Assembly (NCBI GenBank): GCA_021777685.1
Contig: JAJYDH010000070.1
Span: 1-17,419, forward strand
Length of the DNA stretch: 17,419 nucleotides
Direction: 5' to 3'
Source of the DNA: Planctomycetota bacterium
GTDB lineage: Bacteria; Planctomycetota; Planctomycetia; Isosphaerales; Isosphaeraceae
Shown: positions 1-7,249 of the stretch, piece after piece
How positions within the stretch are numbered: the first letter of the stretch is position 1
How the letters are laid out: each line of letters starts with the position of its first letter
Made by a program: the position numbers and the translations under genes
The notes under the pieces: model-generated
Databases searched by the model: none
What the model was told of the DNA's origin: nothing
The model's input: the letters and a program-made list of their open reading frames with translations, nothing else

Positions 1-841
1 TCTGTACCCTGGCAAGGAGCCGCTGGCTCAGAATACCGGCCCAACACCTCGCTTGTTTAAGGCCTAGCTCCTCATCCTTGTCCGGGAGGGAGATGACGCT
101 CATCGTCTGTGAGAAATAGGCGTTGCTGGCCGTGCGGACCAGGAGGCGGTTCGGCTGATCGCAATCTTCGCCCGCGTATTTGCCGAGCCATGGCCTCGCA
201 CCGTCGCAGGTCCCCAGAGCCCTCCGCTCGGTCTTTGTAGCGTCGGCGATCTGGCGGTTCTGGCCGCATTCACAGCGGACCCAGACCTCGGACAGGTCGC
301 CGCTCGTCCCCCGCTCGTCGAGCCAGAGGGTCGGCACGACGCACGGCTTATCCTCAGTGTGGACGAAATGCCTCCAGTTGATGTCACCGATGTGCCCCCG
401 GATGCAGGCCCGGACGAAACGGATCGGGACGACCGGCTGGGGCCGGCGGTCTTCGTCGACGAACCTCGACTTCGTCAGGGCCTGGCGATGGACCAGGCGG
501 CGAGTCCGGGTCGTCCCCCCGGCGAGGGTCCGGGCATCCTGGGTGATGAACCATTCGGGGAACTGCCAGGCGGTGATCCCCGTCCGCGTCGTGCCCGTCG
601 GATCTTCGATGTCGGGCGGGGGCGCATGGAGCGTCAGGAGGGGCGTGTTGAGCACCCGTCGCAGCTTCTCGATCAGGCGAGGCTCGTGGACCTCCTCGCC
701 GGTATTGAACCAGTGATCGAGGCCGCCGACGATCGCGGAATGGTTGGGCAGGTCGAGCAGGGAACCGGGGCCGAAGATCGTCACGACCTGGCTCCGGCGG
801 ATCTGGCCGTGGGGCCGCTTCTTGGCTCGAGGAGTGCTCAT
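1..841 (-). CDS. drmB: DrmB, DISARM core protein (N-terminal part, runs off left edge)
   Basis: DrmB is a core DISARM protein that acts with the DrmA helicase in restricting unmodified phage DNA. The family ends in a DUF1998 domain, which lies outside this window. I translated 280 uninterrupted codons. The N-terminus carries the family signature RRSQVVTIFGPGSLLDLP (residues 15-32), then GGLDHW (39-44), RACIRGHIGDINW (144-156), CECG (190-193) and TCDGARPWLG (211-220); the cysteines could bind zinc. The ATG at 841-839 overlaps the drmA stop as ATGA, which fixes the start and implies translational coupling. GGAGG lies 8-12 nt upstream. No stop or frameshift is visible in the part present. The identity rests on recalled family motifs and on the position directly after drmA. 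Confidence 0.9.
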   Translation of the reverse strand, partial: MSTPRAKKRPHGQIRRSQVVTIFGPGSLLDLPNHSAIVGGLDHWFNTGEEVHEPRLIEKLRRVLNTPLLTLHAPPPDIEDPTGTTRTGITAWQFPEWFITQDARTLAGGTTRTRRLVHRQALTKSRFVDEDRRPQPVVPIRFVRACIRGHIGDINWRHFVHTEDKPCVVPTLWLDERGTSGDLSEVWVRCECGQNRQIADATKTERRALGTCDGARPWLGKYAGEDCDQPNRLLVRTASNAYFSQTMSVISLPDKDEELGLKQARCWAGILSQRLLARVQ

Positions 842-3800
842 TCTCGGTCCTCCTCGATCTCGATGTCCTCGAGTGTTCGCATCCGGACGTTCACGCTCGG
901 CTCGACGTCGCGCATCGAGCGATTCGCCCGGAATTTCTGGTGCCTCGGCGGCAGGCCGTTGAGTTCCGGGTCGAGGAAATCCCGGAGCAACGGCTGGGCC
1001 GCCCCGACTTCTCGCTGATACTGCAATTCCACGGATTTGTTCCGGAGGTCGTTGGCGATGAACTCCCATTCGTCGAGCATATCCTTCGACCGGTCGAGGA
1101 CCCGTTGTCGGAGGGCCTCGGCCCGGGGCGTCTCGACCAGCGCGTGGGAGCGGGCCCGGTTCGCGAGCACCTGGGCGGCGAAGTCGAGGCGTGCTCGCTC
1201 GCGGAGGACCTCGGACGCCCCTTTCGGTGGCGTCATCGGCTCGTGGCCGAGGCGGGCCAGCGCGACCAGGGTCCCCGCCAGGCCCCGGTCGAGGGCCCGG
1301 GGCGAGAACGGCGTCACGCTCGTGGCCTCGACGCTCCGGTAGAACGACTCGTGGAACGCGGCGAACCGCTCGTAGTGCGACCGGTCGCGAGGCTTGTGGA
1401 TATTGAGCAGGGTCACGATCAGGCCGGGCTTCTCGACGTCCCGCCCGACGCGGCTGGTCGCCTGGATGTACTCGGCGCAGGTCTTGGGCTGGCCGTTGAC
1501 GACCATCAGGCCCAGCCGGGTGATGTCCAGGCCGACGGAGATCATGTTGGTGGCGATCGCGACGTCCACCTTGTCGCTCTCGTGGAACGGCAGCGCGAGC
1601 TTCCGCTTCGCCTCGGCGACCTTGGCGGTGTTCACTCGCGAGGTCAGCTCCACGACCTCGTAGGCGATCGACCGATTCGCGAACGAGCCCTCGCCCTGGC
1701 CGACCCGACGGCGGGCCGCGTAGCCGGTGAGCCGGGTGTTGACCTCGTCCTCGACGATCCGCCGGCTCCCGCCCAGCTCCCGGAGGCTGTTGAAGTAGCC
1801 CAGGAGCGTCATGTAAGGATCGGCCGGATTGTCTTTCGCCTTCTTGCCCCCCGCCTCGAGGTATGCCTTCTGGGCCGCCCCCAGTAGTGCCAGGTAGGCC
1901 CGGAGGAGGAGGATCTTGGGACTTCGCCCCTGGGCGGCGATCCCGAGATAGAGCCGAGGATTGCTCTCGTCCGCCCTCAGGACCTTCGCGAAGAAGGAGT
2001 CGCGACGGTCGGGCACCGGGGGCGGGAAGACCTCCACCAAGGGCCGGTTGAACAGGGCGCGGATCTGGCTCTCCGCACGGCGGACGGTCGCGGTCGAGGC
2101 GATGATCTTGGGCCGGACCTTCTTCGTCCCGACCGTCCTCGAGCAGAGTTCGTCGAGGGCCGACTCGTAGAGGCCGACCATGGTGCCCATCGGGCCGGAG
2201 ATCAGGTGAAGTTCGTCCTGGATGATCAGATCGGGCGGCAGGAGGGGTGCGGGCAGCGAGCCGCCAGCCATGGGGTCGCTGGGGCCGTAGAAGCCGTGGG
2301 AATCGTGACGCTGGACGTGGCCGAAGAACGCCCCGACCTGGCCGATCCAGGGCATCGCGGCGAACTTGTCGACCGTGGCGATCAGGAAGCACGGGAGCCG
2401 CCGGTAGATCGGCTCGTCCACCGCCTGGATCGGCAGCGAATGGCCCCGGCTGAAGTCGCAGTGCCGGTTCTTGCAGTTGATCACCAGGTCGATCGGCTGA
2501 TCCTTGTTCGGCCTCAGTTCGAAGGATCGGGCGGTGAACTTCTCGCCGCACCAGGGGCACTCTTCCAGCGGGATCGGCGAGGGCTTCCGGTCGTCATTCC
2601 AGAAGGCGATCGTCTTGTTGCGGGCGATGTGCGGGTCGTAATTCCCCTTGGCTCCCATCCGGTTCGGAGTGGCGGCCCGGCCCACCCACAGGCCGATCTC
2701 GAAGGGCCAGGGGCCGAGCTTCGTCGGGTCCGCCTTCCGTTCGAGCTCCAGGGCGCAGATCAGCGTCGAGGCCCGGCCGAGCTGGTCGAGCGTCAGGAGC
2801 CTCAGGGTGTACCGCATCAGGACGCTCAGGCCGGCCGAGGCCAGGCCGGGGTTCCTCAGGCGGCGTAGGACCAGCGTGAAGGCCGAGAGTCCGAGATACG
2901 CCTCGGTCTTGCCGCCGCCGGTGGGGAAGAAGAGCAGGTCAACCGCCTCGCGGTCGTCGTGGTGCGGGTCGACGATCCCCGGCAGGTTCATCAGGATGAA
3001 GGCGAGCTGGAACGGCCGCCATTTCGGGGGTGGGACGGACTTCTCGTCGGAGCCTTGCATCGTCCCGAAGCGTCGCCGGGCGGCCCGGGCCATGGCCTTG
3101 TTGGCGATCCGGAAGGCGTCGAGGACCTGGGGATCGGCCAGGGCGGCGATACCGGCCTCGATCCGGTTCGAGGCGAACCTCGCGCCGTCGAGAAGCTCCT
3201 CGGCCACTTCTCGACGCCTCGGGTCGTCGGGGATGGCCGCGAGCTGGCCGTCCAGCCACTGCCGATACTTGACCACCAGATTCCCGAGCGCCGCCCTCGC
3301 CTGGTCCCCGCCCTCGAGGCCGGCCAGGGCCTCCATCGAGAGTTCGACCCCTACGATCTCGCCGGGGGCGACCCGTTCGACCTCGGCTGAGGGGAGCCAG
3401 CGGGTGGTCACCTTGTGGCAATGGCCGTCGGGCCCGACCTCGGCGTGGGTGGCGACCCCGTGGCCGACCGCGAACTCGAACGCGTCGCGATACTGCAAGT
3501 CGGCGATCCGCTCGTCCCGATCGTTCGAATCCCCGAGTCCCCGGACGTTCGGCCGGGGGATGAACGGCTCGTCGGCGGTCACCTCCAGCTCGACCTGGAA
3601 GGCGAACCGTTCGTCGCAGCGCTCGTCGGGCGCCGGCGTCCGGCGGTTGACCACGAAGACCGAGACCGACCGGGCGCCAGGGGGCGCCAGCTCCGGTGCA
3701 TCGACCGGCCGGATCGAGAGGGCGACCTTCAGGCCGTCTTCGCCGGGCAGGTCGCGCTCGACCGGGTGCCTGCTCCTGGCGGGCAGCTTCAAGGAGAGTG

Positions 3801-4266
3801 GGATTTCCCTCGGGGTCCTCCGCCAGCGGAACGAGCGGGCCTTCGTCGCGTCCTCGGGGACGGATACCGGCTCGTCAACCGGGATCTCCCCGGCAACCTC
3901 AAGTGGCGTATCCTCCGCATAATCGCCCCAGCGGACCATGACGTCCAGGGTCTTCACCGAGGCGGGGACGATCAGGCTCATCCCCATCGAGGACGGGAAG
4001 AAGGCCCGGCGCGAGGCGGGAGGCTCGGGGCTGCTGGCGTCGTCGGTCCCGTCGGTGTCGGGGGTGAGGGCGAAGGTCTCGTCGTCGGCCGTCTCGTCCA
4101 CCCGCTGGGCCTCGGTGGCTTCGAGGGGGACCAGGAAGCCGGTCAAGTACCAGCGCGAGGGGGGCGAGTCGAGGACCTAGGCCTCGAGGTCGGAGCCATT
4201 CGCCGGCCCGATCAGGTCGAGCCTCAGGGCCTCCACGAGCCGGTCGCGGACGTCGACGGATTTCAA
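838..4266 (-). CDS. drmA: DrmA, DISARM helicase, interrupted by an in-frame TAG at codon 30
   Basis: DrmA is the core DISARM superfamily 2 helicase-like ATPase. Counting from the TTG at 4266, the 5' end reads VRDRLVEALRLDLIGP, then a TAG (4179-4177), then SPPSRWYLTGFLVPLEA, which matches how I recall DrmA proteins beginning, so the true gene spans the stop. Past it the frame stays open to 838. Motifs are the Walker A PTGGGKTEAY (about 448), a possible zinc site CPWC/CKNRHC (570-603), motif II QDELHLISGP (about 683), motif III STATVR (about 724), motif V IATNMISVGLD (about 913) and motif VI QATSRVGRD (about 945). Total length of about 1142 codons is normal for the family. The only restart past the stop is a TTG at 4146 with no Shine-Dalgarno, so full-length DrmA cannot be made as written without readthrough. 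It overlaps drmB by 4 nt. Confidence 0.93.
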
Positions 4267-4281
4267 AGCGGGACTCCTTCC
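4264..4281 (-). promoter_or_regulatory. Shine-Dalgarno and TTG start of drmA
   Basis: On the minus strand GGAAGGAGT (4281-4273) sits 6 nt before a TTG (4266-4264). The encoded peptide matches the expected DrmA N-terminus and is in frame with the rest of drmA. This decides the start despite the amber codon 29 codons later. Confidence 0.75.
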
Positions 4282-4296
4282 GGTCAGACCAGGCCC

Positions 4297-4310
4297 ACGA
4301 TGAGCATCGT
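4297..4310. promoter_or_regulatory. Small palindrome upstream of drmA (possible operator)
   Basis: ACGATG-AG-CATCGT is a perfect 6-bp inverted repeat with a 2-nt centre, about 31 nt upstream of the drmA start, between the ribosome binding site and an AT-rich stretch at 4315-4345 that could hold a promoter. It could be an operator or a 5'-UTR hairpin. Nothing in the window identifies a cognate regulator. Confidence 0.3.
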
Positions 4311-4390
4311 CGCATCTTCTTGATGATTAGAAACTTAGATCAATCGCTTTCGCGCAACCGATCGGGAGATGCCCGGCCTCGGCGTCCGAA

Positions 4391-4582
4391 AAGACGAACC
4401 CAACCATCCAGAAAGCGATTCTCCAAGACGAACCCAATCGACGGCCGGGGCGATCTGCCAAGACGAACCCAACCATCGAGCCGAGCGGTTTTCCAAGACC
4501 AACCCAACCTCCTGCCCTCAAGATGAATGGCCAAGACCAACCCAACCGGCGACCGAAATGATTTGCCAAGACGAACCCAAAG
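4391..4582. repeat. Six-copy spaced repeat array, about 35-nt period
   Basis: The 15-nt core AAGACSAACCCAACC, usually preceded by CC, occurs at 4391, 4425, 4460, 4495, 4533 and 4568. The spacings are 34, 35, 35, 38 and 35 nt. Copies 1, 3, 4 and 5 match the core fully, copy 2 has ATC and copy 6 AAG at the end. The 19-23-nt spacers differ from one another and mostly end in CC. The core is not palindromic. The array fills most of the 420 bp between drmA and the divergent metallopeptidase remnant, where both promoters would lie. Minus-strand ORFs through it only spell the repeat as peptides and are not credible genes. I recall similar repeats in Isosphaeraceae intergenic DNA but cannot check. Confidence 0.85.
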
Positions 4583-4688
4583 ACTCGGCAGCGTCGATCC
4601 TTCTTGATGCCCTCGCTCTGATATTCAGCCCGACGAGGCGTGGGTTAACATCCTTTTTCGAGAGTCATGGACGCAATCCGGAAGATCG

Positions 4689-5483
4689 ATGGTAGCAGGT
4701 CCGGATTTGAGTGCAAGCACGCGAGTAATGGCTTCGTGGCAATCTATGAGGGGAATGATGGGGCGACGTCCGGCCAGGCGCAAACCTCCGGGTCTGGGCC
4801 ATTTTGCCCGACTCAAGGATGCGCTGAATTCCTCCACGACCCCCGAGAATGTGCCTGCCGCCCGGAAACTCAGCAAGCTCCTGGTCGCTCCCGGCGACGC
4901 CTTCGGGAAGAAGGTGAGGTCGGCCCTTCGCGTCATCGACTCCATTCACCACGTGGGAGACCAAACCATCCGAAGGATCGAGGTCGTGGAGACGAACGAC
5001 CGCCAGTCTCTGGGAAACCTGGTTTACCATCCGGGGACCGGTGAACCTCTGCGATTGGAGATCAGCCGGCGGAACGAGCAGGTCGAGTTCACGCTTCTCC
5101 ATGAGGTGGGCCACTTTCTGGAACTCGCCGCGATCCCCAGGGCGGATTTCGGCCATCGGCACTGGAAGACCGATCCTCTCCTGGGGCGAATCCTGGGCGT
5201 GGCCCATTCGAGCGCTTGAGTTACGCACCTGAGGGTGACTGCCCGGAAGATGACCGACCCTTTACACATCCGTGCCTTCGGCTACTTTCTCGATCCCGGG
5301 GAAATCTGGTCGAGGGCCTAAGCCCAGTTCATCGCGACCAGGAGCCAGGACCCGGTGCTGATGGGATTCCTCGATCGAAGGCGTTTTCCGACCATCCCCG
5401 ACCCGATACAATGGGAAGAAAGCGACTCTGGACCTCTGAAAACCGCCATCGAATCGGTCTTCGCGGAACTGGGGTGGCTCTGA
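4689..5483 (+). pseudogene. HExxH zinc metallopeptidase-like gene with two in-frame stops
   Basis: The frame from the ATG at 4689 encodes a basic N-terminus and then LLHEVGHFLELAA (HExxH at about residues 139-143), the zinc-metallopeptidase signature. It stops at TGA (5217-5219), but the same frame continues with VTHLRVTARKMTDPLHIRAF and GYFLDPGEIWSRA, a TAA (5319-5321), then AQFIATRSQDPVLMGFLDRR, ending at TGA (5481-5483). EIWSRA-x-AQFIATRS after an HExxH is a pairing I recall from phage-head-morphogenesis-like and related peptidases, with Tyr normally at the TAA position. The final stop overlaps the next gene's ATG as TGATG, so this is the original 3' end. The start is uncertain: ATGs at 4728, 4746, 4755 and 4758 are alternatives. 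The gene is divergent from drmA and is probably dead unless the stops are sequencing errors. Confidence 0.7.
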
Positions 5484-5836
5484 TGATCGTCCATGGCGAG
5501 ACGGAAGAAGAAACCATTCGATTGACCGCGGAGTCCTTCGGCATCCCGCTGGGGGAAGCCGAGCACCTGCTGGCGATCGCGCGGGGTGAAGTCGCCGGCC
5601 AATTCGCGATCCCCGAGTCCAGGAAGATTCTCCTCGGCAAGAAGCGTCGGGGGCTCCCGGCGGGTTCGCGGAAGACCCTGGTACGCCTGAACGAAGAACG
5701 CCAGAAAAACAAGGCGAGCGACGCTCAGGACACGACCACGTTCTCGGGTCTCCTGCGGTATCGGAAATTACGGAAGAAGCGCGGCGAGTCCGCGACGATT
5801 CTTGCCAGGAAGGCGATCAAACCCGAGCCGGTTTGA
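5483..5836 (+). CDS. Uncharacterised 117-residue protein coupled to the metallopeptidase remnant
   Basis: I do not recognise this family. The ATG at 5483 overlaps the metallopeptidase stop as TGATG, implying translational coupling in the intact locus. An upstream ATG at 5216 is in frame, but the codons between run across the conserved peptidase frame, so the longer version is rejected. The N-terminus is acidic (HGETEEETIRLTAESFGIP) and predicted helical, with AEHLLAIARGEV following. From about residue 45 it becomes strongly basic and Lys/Arg-rich (LLGKKRRGLP, RYRKLRKKRGES), with no membrane segment or cysteine, suggesting a small nucleic-acid-binding or partner protein. It may be the cognate partner, antitoxin or regulator of the peptidase; that is inference from gene order only. 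A perfect hairpin follows its stop directly. Confidence 0.65.
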   Translation: MIVHGETEEETIRLTAESFGIPLGEAEHLLAIARGEVAGQFAIPESRKILLGKKRRGLPAGSRKTLVRLNEERQKNKASDAQDTTTFSGLLRYRKLRKKRGESATILARKAIKPEPV

Positions 5837-5860
5837 CGTCTCGCCCACTCGGGCGAGACG
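5837..5860 (+). terminator. Perfect 10-bp hairpin after the 117-residue gene
   Basis: CGTCTCGCCC-ACTC-GGGCGAGACG starts at the base after the TGA. The stem is perfect and GC-rich with a 4-nt loop. No T-tract follows, so it is a terminator-like or mRNA-stabilising hairpin rather than a textbook Rho-independent terminator. Confidence 0.6.
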
Positions 5861-5919
5861 GGTTCACGCCGGGAGCGGGGACGACGTTCGTCGGCTCCCG
5901 GTTTCGACCGCTTCCCCGG

Positions 5920-6084
5920 TCAATCGGGAAGCAGACCGGGCGGGTTGGGGTTCCTGGGATTCCTGGCCGCCTTGCCGGGCTTCTTACGCTTCGACTTGGC
6001 GGGCTCGAGCGACTGGCTTGGGTCGGGTCGCTCCTGGATTCCTTCCTGTCTCCCCTGCAATTCGGCAGGCGTTCTGACAATCAT
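5920..6084 (-). pseudogene. Second copy of the drmMI 3' end (or a 54-codon gene sharing its tail)
   Basis: On the minus strand an open frame from ATG 6084 to TGA 5922-5920 ends in SLEPAKSKRKKPGKAARN and then PRNPNPPGLLPD. The drmMI protein ends in LIEPAESKRKKPGKSTKK and then PKNHDPPGLF. By hand alignment about 50 of 64 bases match ungapped between 5945-6008 and 7269-7332. The upstream 25 codons (MIVRTPAELQGRQEGIQERP) show no clear match to drmMI. It may be a remnant of a duplicated drmMI 3' end, a small gene with a similar basic tail, or a widespread tail motif in this genome. It lies 3' of the DUF3800 gene, in the same orientation as the DISARM genes, so DUF3800 sits between the two copies. 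Confidence 0.5.
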
Positions 6085-6189
6085 TCCTGGCCATGGGCTT
6101 GACTTTCCTCAAATCCGTTGGATAATGCCCGGCGGAGGCTCTGCTGATGGGTTGCTTTCGGGCGGCCCTGACTGCTTTGTCTCTTTTTT

Positions 6190-7134
6190 TTATGCGCGGC
6201 CCGGGCCGTAGGGATTGGGAACGTAGCAGATCCCGAAGGTCTTGTAGTCGATGCCGTCCTTGTGGCCGATTCCCCGGTACTGGAGCTGGTTGAGCCACGG
6301 GCCGAATTCTTCCTGAATCTCGGGGCGGGTCGGTTCGATCATCCCCCTCGACCAGATCCGGAACCCCCAGTTCACGCAGTAGTTGCACAGGTCGGCGGCC
6401 TGGATGGCGTAGATCATGTCCGAAGCCACGAAGAACGGCGCGGGCACCAGCCATCGGCTGCGGTAACGACCGATGTTCGTCCGGGTGAAGTAAGCATCGA
6501 GCCGACGGACGAAGGCCCGGTCGGCGACCTTCTCGACCTCGTCGGCGACCATCAGCCCGTGCTCCTCCTTCTCTTCGAGGAAGTAGAAGTACCTCTCGAG
6601 CAGGAAGACCTGGTCTTTCCGCAGATAATCCTCGAACTGGTGATCCTTCGGCCGGGGGACCGGCGGGATGGCCACGGCGAAGAGCACGGACTGGTGCTCG
6701 CGGAGGAGCTGGAAGATCCCGGTCGCCATCTCCAGGCAAGCCTGACCGTAGGCGGTGAACTCCTCACGGTCTGGGGTCTTCTTCTCGACCCCTTTGGTGA
6801 AGAACCCCCGGCAGTGCTTCCTTCGCGAGTCCGCCTCCATCGGCGGGGCCTGACGCGCGAACTTGTAACGCTTCTTGTCGAGCAGCGTGCTCCCCTTGAG
6901 CTCCTTCTTGTACTGGTGCAACTGGCAGCCGAAACTCTCCAGCTCGAGCCTCTGCATCGCCTGGACGAACGGCCACAACTGCCCCGCGTGCAGCGCGACG
7001 CCGCCGTGGACCTCGTAGGGCATCGTCTTGTGATCGTGCCCACTCTCGTCGAGGAACAAAATCCAGCTCACCGGAACGGGCCTTTCGTTTCCCAAGGGAT
7101 GGTCGACAGGCTTGGACTCAACTCGAAGCCCCAT
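6190..7134 (-). CDS. DUF3800 domain protein embedded in the DISARM operon
   Basis: The 314-codon frame has DUF3800 hallmarks: WILFLDESGH near the start (Asp29, Glu30), a central acidic motif MVADEVEK (Asp198, Glu199) and the C-terminal ASDMIYAIQAADLCNY (Asp239, Asp248). I recall DUF3800 as a predicted RNase H-like fold; these spaced acidic residues fit metal-dependent nuclease chemistry, but activity is inferred. Segments in between are rich in Lys and Arg. The ATG at 7134 gives 21 extra residues of unlikely sequence. A GTG at 7071, just before SWILFLDESG and preceded by AAAGG, is a plausible true start. It runs in the same direction as drmD and drmMI, 115 nt behind drmMI, and is not one of the standard DISARM genes. 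It could be an accessory effector or an independent cargo gene. No internal stop or frameshift is seen. Confidence 0.8.
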   Translation of the reverse strand: MGLRVESKPVDHPLGNERPVPVSWILFLDESGHDHKTMPYEVHGGVALHAGQLWPFVQAMQRLELESFGCQLHQYKKELKGSTLLDKKRYKFARQAPPMEADSRRKHCRGFFTKGVEKKTPDREEFTAYGQACLEMATGIFQLLREHQSVLFAVAIPPVPRPKDHQFEDYLRKDQVFLLERYFYFLEEKEEHGLMVADEVEKVADRAFVRRLDAYFTRTNIGRYRSRWLVPAPFFVASDMIYAIQAADLCNYCVNWGFRIWSRGMIEPTRPEIQEEFGPWLNQLQYRGIGHKDGIDYKTFGICYVPNPYGPGRA

Positions 7135-7172
7135 CGTCGTCGAACAGCCGTGGTTCCTCGGAGTTCACGCGG

Positions 7173-7239
7173 GGTGGGCACTGCCCGCCGCCGAATCTTT
7201 CGCCAGGCGATGATTTGGGAATGGTGGGCGGTGCCCGCC
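7173..7239. repeat. Two near-identical imperfect palindromes between drmMI and the DUF3800 gene
   Basis: GGTGGGCACTGCCCGCC (7173-7189) and GGTGGGCGGTGCCCGCC (7223-7239) differ at two central bases and start 50 nt apart. Each is a near-palindrome able to fold as a short stem. They occupy the gap between the two genes and could be 3'-end hairpins, a small dispersed repeat, or binding sites. Confidence 0.55.
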
Positions 7240-7249
7240 CCGTGAAATC

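Noticed and set aside
4391..4582. CRISPR array
   Set aside because: The conserved core is only about 15 nt, copies vary, spacers are 19-23 nt and no cas genes are present.
4177..5321. Alternative genetic code or stop-codon recoding
   Set aside because: TAG, TGA and TAA all interrupt conserved-looking frames, and normal use of stops elsewhere (for example the ATGA and TGATG overlaps) argues for mutation or error.
5216..5836. 206-codon version of the 117-residue protein starting at 5216
   Set aside because: Its first 89 codons overlap the conserved peptidase frame in another phase; the TGATG start at 5483 fits better.
5984..6739. 251-codon minus-strand open frame
   Set aside because: It overlaps the DUF3800 gene in another phase and has Arg/Pro-rich shadow composition.
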